A stretch of DNA of 64,000 nucleotides from NCBI GenBank assembly GCA_014607495.2, contig CP053154.1, positions 12,400,001-12,464,000 on the forward strand, written 5' to 3'. Below the pieces are notes generated by a model. The model saw nothing but the letters and a program-made list of their open reading frames with translations. It made no database searches and was not told the DNA's origin. Shown one piece after another: positions 22,216 through 35,149 of the stretch. This DNA comes from Carposina sasakii (taxonomy: Eukaryota; Arthropoda; Insecta; Lepidoptera; Carposinidae). Position 1 is the first letter of the stretch; the number at the start of each line of letters is the position of its first letter. The position numbers were made by a program, and so were the translations under genes.

Positions 22216-23608
22216 ACAAAATGTAGCAACAACTATATAATATTAGTAAGATAACACTGACCTTTCAGCTACGAGTAGTTATACGCTACGCGGCATTCCT
22301 ATTATTGTATCTAAAATTAACCTAAGCGATAAATCTGGATTCGAACGTTATTACAGATCCGGTTTACATAGAATTTAACATACTAATTACCCAATACAGC
22401 AATGAGAATCAATGCAGCCAATGAGCGCTTATATATGACACGGTAATGCAACAAACGACAATTACATTTCCAGGTAAAACATTCACAACAGTATCACAGG
22501 CATATATGTCTAATTTTAATGATGTTTCGCGACTACTGCGTATCATCAACATCATTCAAATTAATTATTCGATATAATTCGGCAGTAAAAAGTCTAGAAT
22601 CAGTTGGCTTATGTGCTTTATACCCTCGCTAAGCCCAGTTAAAACTCCTATAAAATATGAAAGTAGTGACAGTTTTATGGGCAATGACCAACTGGTCAAT
22701 AAAATATCACACAACCGCAGTTTGAAGAGAACCGTAAAGTACATTCTGTAAAAATTTTATAAGTTCCCACTTTAAAAATATTTTTCAACAATTGGACTTA
22801 ACAACTATGTATTATCGGTAAATTATGGACGTCGAAGATTTTTATAGAGAATGTTTTATCGTATTTTTATGACTTTGTTCAGAGTCGAGAATCGAACCCG
22901 GTTTTTACGAGGTCCAAGTTATAAACGAACTCAAACGGTCTTGCTTACGGCTGTTAAAAAGTAATACAAAATTTCCATTTAATACCAATCGTACTGTTAA
23001 TTTAACTGATAAATATTTTGCGATGCGAAGTGAGCGATTGCCATCGTTGGGTAACGCCGCATTTTATATGACTGCTGTAAATTTTGTTCAAATGAAATAT
23101 TTTTATTTCCAGCCTTAGGCATAAATTTATTTTCTCTTTCGTGATCCTGTAGACCTGACTACACCATTTCGAGGTTATCTTAAACTTTTTGCTCTCTTCT
23201 TATTTACAAATCTTTAACAAATATCAAAGCATAAACCAGATATAAGAGTATTAAAATGAACTATACTTATATACCTATACACTCTATCCATTAGTTAGAC
23301 CCGCCTTCCTGGTTAGCTGTTCATTGTGTTCATACTACCTATACAGAACCCTCTATGTACATGCCCTTCTTGGGCCATCAATTGTTTGTCCGCTTAATTT
23401 CCCAATGTTCAGATAACAAATTTTCAAATACATCCATTAGCATACCTGTCAATTAAGAAAACGCCAATCACGTACCTCCAATAAGGAACTTTCGCTGTAA
23501 TTTTGCCGGAAAGTTTCGGGATCGGCGTCAATAATTGACTTCTAAAAATTGGAGATGAACTCGTAGCTTTTAAAGTTGTTTTCGAGTGAAGGTAAACATT
23601 TCTGTTTT

Positions 23609-23729
23609 TATAAAATTATTAATAAAGAAAATGGAAAAAAAATTCTTCACCCGAGTGGGAATCGATCCCACGACCACTGCAAACCGTGCCAGCCGCTATA
23701 ACCACTAAGCCACCAGGTCAATTACTCGG
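23609..23729 (-). mobile_element. tRNA-derived SINE (family S1)
   Basis: Complete minus-strand S1 unit with A and B boxes (tggcacggtttgcagtggtc between them) and the ttttttccatttc tail. Confidence 0.75.
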
Positions 23730-23997
23730 AAGATTTCTGTTTTTTACGTGATTACATGTTACGTGATTTTCATTATTTTTGTATAGGATTATAGCTCCGC
23801 TATTTTGAGTTATTTGTTTATATTAGGCATACCAACATCACATGTATTAAAAAGGTACAATAATTATTAAACATTGTAACACAATACTGATTATTTATTT
23901 GAGTTATTTAGAGTTTTGTTGCCAGAAATGATGGTTGGCCAATAGTTAACCAATAATGTCAAAACATGAGTAAGATAATCTTCTATCTATTCTTTTT

Positions 23998-24222
23998 CTA
24001 TCTATTCTATACATATAATAAAATTGTAACCGATCGATGTTTGTGCACGCTAATCTCAGTTACGGCTGAACCGATTTCGATGCAGTTTTCAGGAATATGT
24101 TGTGATAGTTCCTGCTTAACATATAGACTTTTTATCCGGAAAACAGTATTTTATCCTGGATAATATCAACATTTTATTTTTTCTGCAGTCCACGCGGACG
24201 GAGTCGCGGGCGTCCACTAGTA
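23998..24222 (+). mobile_element. Non-autonomous Helitron-like element
   Basis: Starts ttctatacatataataaaat and ends gcggacggagtcgcgggcgt ccactag followed by T. The 3' part folds into a short hairpin (gcggac-gga-gtcgc) just ahead of the CTAG terminus, as in Helitrons, which insert between A and T without target duplication. About 225 bp, no coding content. Confidence 0.6.
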
Positions 24223-24939
24223 ATATATTACGTTGTATGTACCTATGTAGGTATACACTTTATAAAAAAAACAGCGCACCTTAAGAAATTAAGCAGACGG
24301 ATGGAACGGGCCCCTCGGGCTGGGCTGGTCAATATGATCGCAGACAATTATGCAAAGGGAATTCTGTATTATCAACGCACATCATAAAAAAGTGCCTTTT
24401 TACTTCAATTCTTCTTTACCGAAAAGACTTCTCCGCCCCGCCATTACTAGCGCCTATTAGATTAGTAAATCATAGGCTGTTATAAATATCCGCCAAAATC
24501 AACCTCCTAAGAAACTACTGTCAATTTTCTATCCCATTTAAAAGTTTCCCAGTAAATATTGACCTGGGCATCACTATTCATCGCGTGTAAACTGACGTGA
24601 AAGCCGACCCTTTTTTGTGAAACTCTATTCAGAGTGAGATGAACTCCGCGCCTGCCTGGATAGATATCTGTTACCACGTTTAAAGTTCTGCTTTTAGGCG
24701 TGACTTAGACTTTAGTTTGAAGATTAAAATAGATAAGCACAAGTTTTGAAATGTATAAAGCTTTAAGTTGTCATTTATATATAACGAACCTGATGCCCGT
24801 GAGTTCGGCTGCGTGAATTACAATACGTATAATGTCCTTTACCATGCATTTTTTTTTTCAATTTCAAGAACATTGGTTGAGTAAATAAAGCCTGAAGCGG
24901 AAAGAATATAGAAATTTACTTTCGCTTTTATAGTATTAC

Positions 24940-25150
24940 TAGCGACCACCCACGACTTCGTCCGCATGAGGGACTATTACGCCCGACGGGGCGGGTCCCT
25001 AGTTTTACATATAAACCATTCTCTTGAATCACTCTATCTATTTAAAAAACTCATCAGAATCCGTTTTAAAGATCTAACTGATCTAAGCATACCTACCTAT
25101 ACATTTAGGGACAGACAGCGGAAAGCGACTTTGTTTTATAATATGTAATG
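24940..25150 (-). mobile_element. Dispersed repeat family E (gacgaagtcgtggg end)
   Basis: Landmarks on the plus strand: ctagcgaccacccacgactt, gggcgggtccctagttttac, acatttagggacagacagcg and aaagcgactttgttttataa. Related copies lie at 43255-43540 and 61004-61205, and a partial one at 55075-55150. The end resembles a Helitron tail, but the class is uncertain. Confidence 0.55.
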
Positions 25151-25219
25151 ATTGGATACTTCTAAATATTTTGCTTGGTACCTACATATGGTAGTACTAA
25201 ATATTCGTAACACGATCAC

Positions 25220-25385
25220 CAGCGCCGGCACGAAGTAAATTTTATAATGGAGCGAGATCCAATTATGGCGCCTCTCCTGTTTGCTCCTAATAATATATAC
25301 TACCCAGGCGCCTAATTTAGGCGCCCTCTAGGATTTGGCACCTAGAGCGACTGCTCCGTTCGCCGTTATGGGAGGGCCGGCCCTG
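25220..25385. mobile_element. hAT-like MITE with 8-bp target duplication
   Basis: Begins cagcgccggc and ends gggccggccctg, forming an imperfect inverted pair. The flanks are acgatcac (25212-25219) and acaatcac (25386-25393), an 8-bp duplication with one difference. The 166-bp interior is GC-richer than its surroundings (ggcgcc repeated). Features fit the hAT superfamily. Confidence 0.65.
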
Positions 25386-26086
25386 ACAATCACAAACAAA
25401 ATATCGTTTATACACTAAAGCAGATTTTCAATTTATTTCATTATTACTTCATCGCTTTCTAAGGTACCTTACTTGTTGCACCGAATATATTAGCTCAATT
25501 GTCATTAAAGACAAAATAGAGTGAGTACAAAATTATACACAAGTCATAAAACGCATTAAAGTTAGCCACATTGTTATTGTTTTTATTTTCATCAAAGCTG
25601 GCACTCAGTTAAATTAAAGTGAAGTCGGTACATCTTCATCCATAATATACCTACCTATATATTTGAATGAAACATATGAGGTGTCATAGATGAAGTTAGG
25701 TATGGTACAGTAATGCAATTTCACGAAGTGTTTCGAACTTTCAAACTTTGTGTTCAACTTTTGGGTTGGAGTAACGAATTTTCACGTTTGGCTCCCAGAG
25801 ATAAAATAAAATTTATGTAAATATACCTATTACCTCTATAGGTATATGTGAATTAACAAATACGGTATAACTTAGTGTGCCTACTTATAAAAAAGTTATA
25901 CCAAGACTGACTATTATAACTCGGTCGCCCAACCTCCTTTTCAAAGAGACGATAAGGCATGCAAGAGTGGGAAAAGGACAAAAGGCATATAATATCGGAA
26001 TAAATTAATTAAAATACTATAATTATGCTGTTAGTAGTGAATACAAAGTTATTCGAACATCCATAATTTTTCTGTCAGGCTTCCGC

Positions 26087-26278
26087 TATTTCTATTCGTT
26101 TGTAATGCGAACGGCTAAGGAGTGGAATGCACTTCCTGTCGATGTATTTTTCGAGCACTACAACATTGGTCTCTTCAAAGCTAGAGTGAATAGGCACTTT
26201 CTAGGCAAAGATGTACCACCTCAGGCCGCATCTTGCTTAACATCAGGCAAGATGGCGGTCAAATGTTTACCAAATTAG
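26087..26278 (+). pseudogene. LINE reverse-transcriptase ORF, C-terminal fragment (family L2)
   Basis: Frame reads SFVMRTAKEWNALPVDVF, then ARVNRHFLGKDVPPQAAS and ends MAVKCLPN with a stop at 26276-26278. It matches the minus-strand fragment at 7264-7512 and extends past the premature stop of that copy by about 20 codons. The preceding bases lack RT motifs, so this is another 5'-truncated tail. Confidence 0.7.
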
Positions 26279-26370
26279 AAAATCTAACAACAATGTTAGA
26301 TTTTCTACATTCGAATGCAGTGTGACTAGATAGAAGTTTTAACGTCATTTAAGGTAACATTAGCAATAGG

Positions 26371-26602
26371 CTGTCAGCATAGACCATGTGGTGTCGGCAG
26401 ATTAGAGTAGCACCACCGCTTGTCTGCCCGAGGGTATCGTTAAAGGCGATTAAGGGTTTGACAACATGATCCGAAAATCACAATGCGGTCACCAACCCGC
26501 CTACCGAACGTGGTGACTATGGGCATACACCTTTCCTCGGCAATAGCATTGTAGCGTGCCCTGGTGGACCCCTACGTCCAGCAGTGGACGGCAAAATTAA
26601 AC
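26371..26602 (-). mobile_element. Dispersed repeat family B copy
   Basis: Inverse of the B landmarks: gtgtcggcagattagagtag, cgaaaatcacaatgcggtca, gtggtgactatgggcataca and ccctacgtccagcagtggac. Confidence 0.65.
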
Positions 26603-26999
26603 TCGTAAGCTGATGATGATGTAGGCATCACAGTTTAATACTTAAGCTTTGCATTTTTAATCCCTCGCCGCTGATGAAAGCGGTTGGCGCGGAGCCCGCC
26701 GCCATAGCCATTACTAGATTCTTTAATATTTTAATACGCTGCATAATGCATAGCGTTTCAACGTCGGCCTCTAGACGTTGTGACAGACGGATTTAATTCC
26801 GGCAAAATTGTCCCGGTACCAGCAGTTTAGAGAGTTTTGCACGGTCATTTTTGTGCCTGTTCTTTAAACTTGCGTTAAGCTTTTGCAAACATTCTTGTCA
26901 GCTTGCTTTTGTCACAAAATAAAAATAATTGAAGCTTATTTGCAAAAAGGAGTACAGAGATTAATAATAGCACCTATTACCAGTGAATAGTGATTATGT

Positions 27000-29900
27000 T
27001 TTTGAGAATTCAACATATTTTGAATCTTTATTAGCATAATCTTATGTGTGCCTCGTTTGCTTCTAAATAATATTGTATGAATGATTTGATCATGTTTGCG
27101 TAAACATATTTTTATGTAATCAATGTACCATAAAACATTATTCTTTTGTAGCTAGTCTACATGCTTAATCAGGCATATATTTGTAAACGGTAGAAAACAA
27201 ATTCGTGCACAACCTAGCGACATGTAGATCAATATCGGGTCCATACAGTAAACCTGTCCATTCAAGTGAAGGCATAGCTACTGAAATAATAATGCGAAAC
27301 CGTATACAAAAGAGGTCGGCAAACTGTACCCTTACATCGATATTGTGTACAAAGTTTCTGAATACATACACAAATTTATTCCCACCTATACACTGCTTCC
27401 AATATCTGCTAGACAGGGAACAATTTATATGCATTGCATTTCAGCCCTTTTGAAATGAATGTGGGTACTTTACTCGTTCTATATATCATTATAAGTCAAA
27501 GCCAAGCAGGTCACATGATATTGCTAATTCTCTTATTTTTCTAGATAATAGGTAAAAACTTTTTCCAAGGCAAAATAAGTACTCCCCGCCCAAATTCAGT
27601 AAACTAAAAATATTCTTACAAATTACCTATTACGTGCACCAAAATTTAATCTACATAGTGATCCTTGAGACGACTTTTAAAAACACTCTTCATAAGCTCC
27701 CCATGCTAATGGCATACCCGGATTGTACATAAATTTCGAGTGAAAATACAAAGGTGCGTTTTTCAGGAACTTTTGTTTCTCAAAAGAAAAAGTGGACCTT
27801 TGCAGGTGGGGACAGGAATTTATTATCTCGAACCTCCTCTCTACGGGTGTCTGCAGCGGAGATATAGAACCTGGAGGAGACACTGATGAATGACAGATGG
27901 ATAAGGACGAGAAAAATGTCGCGAATTTGTCTTTGGATTACGGCGTGTCCACGCGCACAGCTCGGCATCGATCGACGTGTCACTTCTGCGCGTAAACAAT
28001 ACTTAATACTTACTAAATTGTACGGCTGAGTATTTTTCTAGTACACTACAGTACACTGATTTTATTGTAATTACACTAATAACTATTTTAGTTTCCTGAA
28101 TTGTTGACAAACAAACAGATCTGCGGAGTCAAGAAAGAAAATCTTACAGCGGGGCTAGATTTGAAAGTTAATTCCTGAATCATAGCTGGCTTAAAATATA
28201 GTTCTTAATTTATACATTTATTTAATTTGTTAGGCTTTTTTGTATAATGGCCTATATATTCAAGCGTCTCTAGCAATAAACCGTAATAGTTCCGTGAAAA
28301 AAGGTTTATGCAAATTGTTGAACAGTGGCTATGACATAATACAGTGCTATTATTAGAAAATGGACGGGTCCGCTTGTATGGTAAATTTACCTTCACAACT
28401 TGTAAGGATGTGGGTTCTATGACGACGATAACAATAAAGGAAATTAGTCAAATTATTATATTTCAGAAATTCACAATTTCTTTTAAATTTTATATAATAA
28501 ATATTATGTGTGACTTAAGAGACTGGAGTTTAGGTTGTTAATTCGTGGATAAAATTAATCTAGAAATGCCTATTTGGGGCTAGTAGATCTTGGTACCTTT
28601 ACATATTAAGCTCTTATTCCAGGGAATCGTAGTTGCTAAATGAAATGTGTAATTTGATAAATCAGTTTGATCAGAATATAACCTAAGATAAGATAAACAA
28701 TATAAAAAACATAAACTAAATGCCTATCCCTCTTTCAACTTTTTAAATAAAAAATCAATAAAGGTAAAGCTGAAATATAACATTATCTTCGTCACTGTTT
28801 TCAGATTCGCAAAAAGTCTTACAAAGGAAATATAAAACCCGTAACTGTGCACGCCTTACACAAGTCTACTGCTAGTATCAGATGTCAAGAGCGACGAACA
28901 TCCTGTATTATTGAAGACAATCTCGGCATGAGGTAATATTTGACACATTTTGGAGGTATATTTTATACGAGTATGATGTAGCTTTGGGATCTCGCTACCA
29001 ATTCTGATTCAGCGAAGTTTAAATTTTCTCGACAATCGAGATTGCTTATAACTTGTATTAAAACAACTCCTACTTTATATAAAGACTAGTTTAATAAATA
29101 ATTAGTAATAAAATCGAGATTGGACACAAGCTACAGGCGCCATGCGCCATCTTGTGCGTTACCCTCTAACTAGTGTTGTGTCATATTCATCGGAAGTCAC
29201 CGACCAGAAAAGTTCTTTCGCTTGTTTTTTTTTATGCTAACACTACCATGATTCGACTACAGCCATATTTAAATGTTTAGCAAGCGACTCAAAAGCTTAA
29301 CTTATATCAATTGTATATCGAAACTATTAATTATCTTTTGTCACATAAAAAATCAAACGACTAGATTATTTTCCGGCTACACAGAATCATTGTACGACCA
29401 GGAAGAAACGATATGATGAAAGCGACTTCTTAGATTTTTGTTCCCGTTTTTAGTTACATAACTACACGTGCGGCTAATAAAAGCGTGTGAAAACCACAAA
29501 GCTACGTAGTAAAACTCAATAAAACTCAAGCGTTACTATAAGAATATCAGATATTTCTACATCGTATTGCGAACTGAACCGTCAGAGACCGAGCCGGCTC
29601 AGAGCGGATGCGACGTGGAGATCCTAAAGGAAGAATCTAATAGAGATGATTAGTCACTGAGGGCATTAAACTCGCCTTTGTATTTAAAAATATTTACTAA
29701 TTATTCTACCTACCATATTGACTCCGTAATAGGGACGTGTCAACTATGTTGCCGTTCCGTGCATGATACGTTGGGGGTACGCTATGTATATGGCCGGTGA
29801 CGGAACATACCAGTGAGCGTTGTTTTATATAAAATCATACAAATATCATCAGGCACAGGCATCATCAACCAACGTCACCAAATGGGCGCCATAATTTTCT

Positions 29901-30575
29901 ATGAAAAAAAGTTGTTAGGCCAACTTCTTCTTGCCCTTACTTCGTGTAGAGACTCACATGCCACTGAAATTGTATGCTTCAGCTATTTGAAATTCTAATA
30001 TGATGTAGGTACCGAAGATGCAAGAAAGAACGTGATTATTTAACTTATCTTGTGAAAACCCAGCGTGAATTTCAGCATCCGTTTGTTATATACCTAACCT
30101 TTGAAGAGAAATCTGTATAGAATCGATCAAAAACATTTTGTTTACGACTGGTTTGGCGCAGTTGTTAGTGAACCGGTATACTGAACCAAATGTCCTGGGA
30201 TCCATTTCCTATAGAGGTTAACATTAAGAAATTTATTTTTGTGTTTTAATAATATGTATAAAGGATGATTTTTAATAGGTAGGAGGTTTTTTCTATAATT
30301 TACTAAAACATTTTCAGAATTAAATAACAAATTTTTCAAATTTTTACTTAAATTAAGACACCCTTTATGACCTCCTTAGTTTTCTTGTCTATTGCACGTT
30401 ATGTGCCCACTAGTGTGTTGTAAAGTTTAGGAACCCTATTCCCTTATATCGTCACAACTTTATGAATAAACCACTAGATCACCTCATTAACGTGATGGTC
30501 GAACTATTGAAGTCACGTATATAAAAACCCACCACAAAAAAGCTGCCTAGTTTCATCGATTATAGATTAGTCATA
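27000..30575. other. Intergenic, no feature recognised
   Basis: About 3.6 kb of AT-rich DNA with only short frames. One minus-strand frame near 27780-27960 has a hydrophobic stretch but no splice or homology support. No repeat family listed here was seen in it. Confidence 0.45.
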
Positions 30576-31014
30576 ACAGGGTGTGGGTGATAGCCAGGCA
30601 AATACTGAAATGCTGAACAAGTACCATTGTGTTGAGTTATACGACAGTACTCGCAGGAAATGTATTTTTGATTTGATTATCCGTATTCTTTGCTCTCCGC
30701 GTCAATTGTATGTGACTATTTATATGGGCTTATTGGCTATTGTGTGACACACTGCTGTTTCTTGGATCACTTGTGACTCTCCATTAGGGTTGATCAGTTA
30801 TTTCAACTTTTTTGAGGGCGACTTTTTAATGAAAATCATCTTTGGTTAAAATATTATTTTGAAGTAAAATTAAAATTATCTAAGGCCTATTTAAACGAAC
30901 TAAACAATTTTTTTAACTGAAAATATGAAAAAAATTACGAAAAATTTTGGAATCTAAATCTTAGAATCGTGTTCTGAAGTCATGATATCAATATGGCTGT
31001 CACAAGCACCCGGT
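30576..31014. mobile_element. Non-autonomous DNA transposon (family M3), second copy
   Basis: Starts acagggtgtgggtgatagcc and ends ggctgtcacaagcacccggt. It is the inverse of 18479-18933 inside: tgaacaagtaccattgtgtt here corresponds to aacaatggtacttgttcagt there. Confidence 0.65.
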
Positions 31015-31390
31015 ATAGTATATGTCATTGAAGAATTTAAAAATCTTGAAAATATTGAAAATCTTTTCTTTTGGTTATTTTTGTAATAGGCTTATAACAT
31101 TACAGTCTTAAAGCCGTCTATGTATTTAATTTAAGTAGTTAAAAGTTAGAAACCGTGTAGTTGGCTTTAGGATTCACAAAAGAAGCTTAACTAAATTTGA
31201 AAAAGTGTACAAAGTAATTATATTTCATTCAAAAAAGTATACTTACTTAATAAGTCACATTTTTATTTTGTTGACAAAACGTTTTGATATTCTGAATTAA
31301 TAAAGCTCCAAAATCTACTAAAAATCAATATAAAGCCTTAGAAACTTTTAAAAGTATATTACGCAGTTTATTGTATAGTGCAATACAAAA

Positions 31391-31518
31391 ATTCGTCATT
31401 CGAGTAATTGACCCGGTAGCTCAGTGGTTAGAGCGGCTGGCACAGTTTGCAGTGGTCGTGGGTTCGATTCCCACTCGGGTGAAGAATTTTTTCCATTTCT
31501 TTATTAATAATTTTATAA
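31391..31518 (+). mobile_element. tRNA-derived SINE (family S1)
   Basis: Starts attcgtcattcgagtaattg, then A box gtagctcagtggttagagcg and B box gtgggttcgattcccactcg, tail gaagaattttttccatttct and AT-rich end. It is one of two near-identical units 342 bp apart. Confidence 0.8.
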
Positions 31519-31574
31519 TATATAATATCTTGACTAAGATAAATTTATAAAAACACTTCTCCCCTAATATAATC

Positions 31575-31862
31575 CGTTAGGATATGGTTGATCGTTTCAA
31601 CTTTAAACATTGTGCTGAGGGATTCAGCTTTATTTGCCGAGGGATTCAGCTTTTTTGCCGAGATTTGGCTAGTGTATAGCTATCGGGATGAAAAATAACG
31701 TTGCCAATATGTAATTTAGAAAAGAGATGGTAAAATTCGTCATCCGAGTAATTGACCAGGTAGCTCAGTGGTTAGAGCGGCTGGCACGGTTTGAAGTGGT
31801 CGTGGGTTCGATTCCCACTCGGGTGAAGAATTTTTTCCATTTCTTTATTGATAATTTTACAA
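31575..31862 (+). mobile_element. Composite SINE (S1 with upstream module)
   Basis: The upstream module (atatggttgatcgtttcaac, a duplicated gagggattcagctt, gagatttggctagtgtatag) parallels 18945-19100. The S1 unit proper spans 31733-31862 with intact A and B boxes and the ttttttccatttc tail. Confidence 0.75.
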
Positions 31863-31869
31863 TACAAAA

Positions 31870-33079
31870 ATATAAATCTCACTCGGGGAATATATTTCTT
31901 TATTTCTTAATAATACTATGAAAAACTATAATATTATGAAAAACCTGTAGGCAGATTGTGTAATACTGATGTGATAGGTACATAGTTACATAACAAAACT
32001 GAAAATTTACATTATTAAATTGATAATTGGAAAGGATTATTTATAGAACGTAGTAATGCAAATAAAAATTGACTAATTTTATCCACTGCCAAACTCATAA
32101 TCAATTAAACTTCTTCATCATCACATGAACTTAAAGTAAACTTCTAAAGTGCAAGTTTTTGCCGTGTCCCGAACAAACAAAGGGCTCAGATAAAACTTGC
32201 CGAAGCTTACCCTTCCAGCCGTTGATTAATAGCGACGGGTGACAAAAACCCGGACAAGTCCAAAAGTTTTGTACAACTATCAGGAGCATATGCGTGCGGA
32301 TCATTTTTCATTTGGCTGAATAAAAGTGTCGTCTCCTAGCTTCCGGGCTGCTTTTTACATCTGCTTTTTCTTTGCGAATGTGAATTGTTTTAAAATATTC
32401 ATATATTTTTATGTATATTTAACAACTCATCACTGATCTCTCCGTACTAAACGTTGAAGTGCGATTCAATCGCACTCAACTATTGAAAAATAACTCATAT
32501 CTATGTCAAAGAAAGCAAAGTAGTATCATTTCTCACCGAATCCGAATGCCCTCAAAGGAAAAGTTAACACTAAAAATACGAGCGTTAATCAGTTCTATCC
32601 TTATATACTGACGAAAACCTTTAGACATAGTGAACCACTTATCGCACCAAAACATTACAAGAGTACAACTTTACAACAACGACGGTATTGCCAGCGCTAA
32701 AATGCTAACACTTTACGAGGGACTTGGAATTAAAGAATGTTTACATAATTTAAGCACAGGTGTCGCTACAGGCTGCTAAAAGGGTAGAGGACGCTTCATT
32801 TTCATCACGCCGACAGTTTCATTCGTGTTGTTGTATTTTTTTGCCTAATTTTCTCTTGCGCCCAAATTTTTTGTTTACAAAACGGGTTAAAACAATTTGC
32901 GGTGTGGGGAAAATTATTTTTGAGCTAGGATTTTGCGGTTTTTTACAAATGAATATCAACCAATGGCTGTAGACTCATTGGTCGTTTTGTAACTCTAATG
33001 GAACTTATTTGCATCAAATCATTTCATTGCTATTCTTTTATTTAAAAGATGAAATAATATCAATATACAGTATACACAT
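31870..33079. other. Intergenic, no feature recognised
   Basis: AT-rich DNA between a SINE and a MITE. No gene, RNA gene or repeat family could be supported. Confidence 0.45.
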
Positions 33080-33086
33080 ATATTAG

Positions 33087-33232
33087 GGTCGATTCCGGCA
33101 GTCACACTTAAACCTAAACCTAATCTTAGTCAGGTCTATCTCTCTCCGTTCTTAACATAAATGGCTGAGAGAGAAAAGGACAGGTAGGACTAATTTTACG
33201 TTTACGTTTAAGTGTGACTGCCGGAATCGACC
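33087..33232. mobile_element. MITE with 7-bp target duplication (family M4)
   Basis: Begins ggtcgattccggcagtcaca and ends with its inverse tgtgactgccggaatcgacc. It is flanked on both sides by atattag (33080-33086 and 33233-33239), an exact 7-bp duplication. A second copy at 44590-44731 lies in an intron of the NRF-like gene. 146 bp, no coding content. Confidence 0.8.
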
Positions 33233-33239
33233 ATATTAG

Positions 33240-34890
33240 CAATGTATTATAAATTGACTATGAATCGACTATTAAGCTAGTAGTGTTGCTGTTGGTAAGC
33301 TACTATAAAATTAATTTAAAGAAGTATACTTATATGTCAAGTACATTAAGCTGTACATAGGTACAGCTTAATACAGGGCCTTGTAAGTAAACAAGAGAGG
33401 GAGATTAATGAATCATTCTCAAGGGAGTCGTGTTCGCGAACGCTGGAAGTGTACCGCTATGGCCGCAGTCATTGATGTTCAAATGCTATAGATATGTTTT
33501 ACGTAAGAGTTTTCTTAAGAACTTAAACTGGTTGAGTGGTGTTATAACAGCTTGAGTATGATTTTTCTTAATCTAGCATGGTGATAGAAAATTAATTATC
33601 ATCCATCTTATTCAAACACCAACGCGTTGGTTGCAATGTGATGGCCTAACTTCTGCATTGAATGATTGATTCAGTGGTCCCATGATTACAAGTAAGCTGT
33701 ATATGAATTTATACATTACAGTAGGCACATCTCAAAACTTGGGGCATTTTAATGGAAAAGAGTATAGCATAGGAATATTTATTTTATAATCTATATATGT
33801 ATTTTATAATCGTTAAGTACCTAACTGATTGTCCTTTAAAGTAGTAAACAAAAGTTTAACATATGTATATTATCTAGTAACTTCCTTAAGATCACAATAC
33901 ATACACATACACATGGCTGTGTTTCCGAAATGGGGTAACCAGAATACCCAAGATCCTTAGTCGACTCTTACGACATGCACGGAATGAGAGGCAGTTGATG
34001 TATTCTCATTAAGCCCCGCATTAGCGTAGGCTCATAATATCATATCTATTTATTTCTCAAGTCCATGACTGTAAGTATACCGCTATGTTACAAGCGATGC
34101 GTCTTCAGGTCGCTCGTGTTTCGTCAGATGATTAACTTCTCGTGGTTTATTGTTGTTTATAAAACTATTCCTTTTGTCCGTCCCTCGGATGCTCATAGAA
34201 TTTTAATAAAATAAACCAAACAATGTTGAAGTCACAAAGAAACTAGCGCCTTTGTAAGATGACTTCATATGTGAAACGTAGTATAGTTAGAAGATACATG
34301 GTGTAAACTCGGTTTCCAATTTTCTGTTACAAGTTAATGTAATAAAAAATTCATTTCATATTCTTGTGATTTATTACAGAATAGAATTTCTAAGTAGCTT
34401 TGTTACTGTTCTTAACCCAATGAATAATTTGTTTGTCCTTTTTCCTTTGAAGCAAAGGACGTATAATTTAAAACTATGTATAGGTATTTTTAAAAAGTCG
34501 AAAGTTATAATAGAAGACATCATAAAACCGGAGTTGAATAAGTGATAATTTAATTGCTGTTTTGTTATGGATTGTAGACATGGTTATCATAAGTCGTCTA
34601 TGAATCACTCTTTACTATAATTGTATACGTATACAAAATGTGGCTGTTTTCTTCTGCAGTTCTAACTACCCTATTTTTGTGAACACAGCCGTGTGTATAA
34701 CTATGTTTATTATGTATGTATTTATTTTCTCATTTATAAATGTGGCCCAGAGGCTTTTTATAGCAGTGGTAAACACCACTGGTAATAAAAAAGCGTACAG
34801 GGAGGACCCTTAACGCATAAACCACTATACCCGCTGACTCCCATTACCCGATCTTCCCCTACTATACAAAATTGGCTGTTTTCTCCTGCA
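33240..34890. other. Intergenic with scattered repeat-family-C tails
   Basis: No gene recognised. Pieces of a dispersed repeat (family C) lie at about 33910-34030 (minus) and 34660-34720 (plus, gttctaactaccctattttt, aacacagccgtgtgtat). A CAG-type acceptor or ORF of convincing length was not found. Confidence 0.4.
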
Positions 34891-35147
34891 CTGGTTCAGA
34901 AAGTTTCATTCCCATATATAAAATATATCTAAGTATAGTTATCTAAGCAGTTCTATTGTTTCACAAACTTCCATTCTTGTACATAAAATGTAGTAAAACT
35001 TCGTTCCAAATTGAATAAACCATATAGTCACTACTTTTACTGGTTCAAAAAGTTTCATTCCCATATATAAAATATATCTAAGTATAGCTATCTAAGTAGT
35101 TCTATTGTTTCACAAACTTCCATTCTCATACATAAAATGTAGTAAAA
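34891..35147 (+). repeat. Two-copy tandem repeat, period 149 bp
   Basis: Copy one (34891-34999) and copy two (35040-35147) both run from ctggttca-aaagtttcatt through atatatctaagtatag and tctattgtttcacaaacttc to atgtagtaaaac, with about one difference per 12-15 bases. A separate segment of about 40 bp divides the two matching parts. Confidence 0.7.
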
Positions 35148-35149
35148 CC

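Noticed and set aside
27780..27983. Minus-strand frame with hydrophobic segment DIFLVLIHLSFISVSS as a first exon
   Set aside because: No downstream partner exon, no recognised domain and overlapping frames of similar length.
31405..31480. Possible functional tRNA gene (A and B boxes present)
   Set aside because: Poor acceptor-stem pairing and an identical non-tRNA tail in every copy show a SINE.
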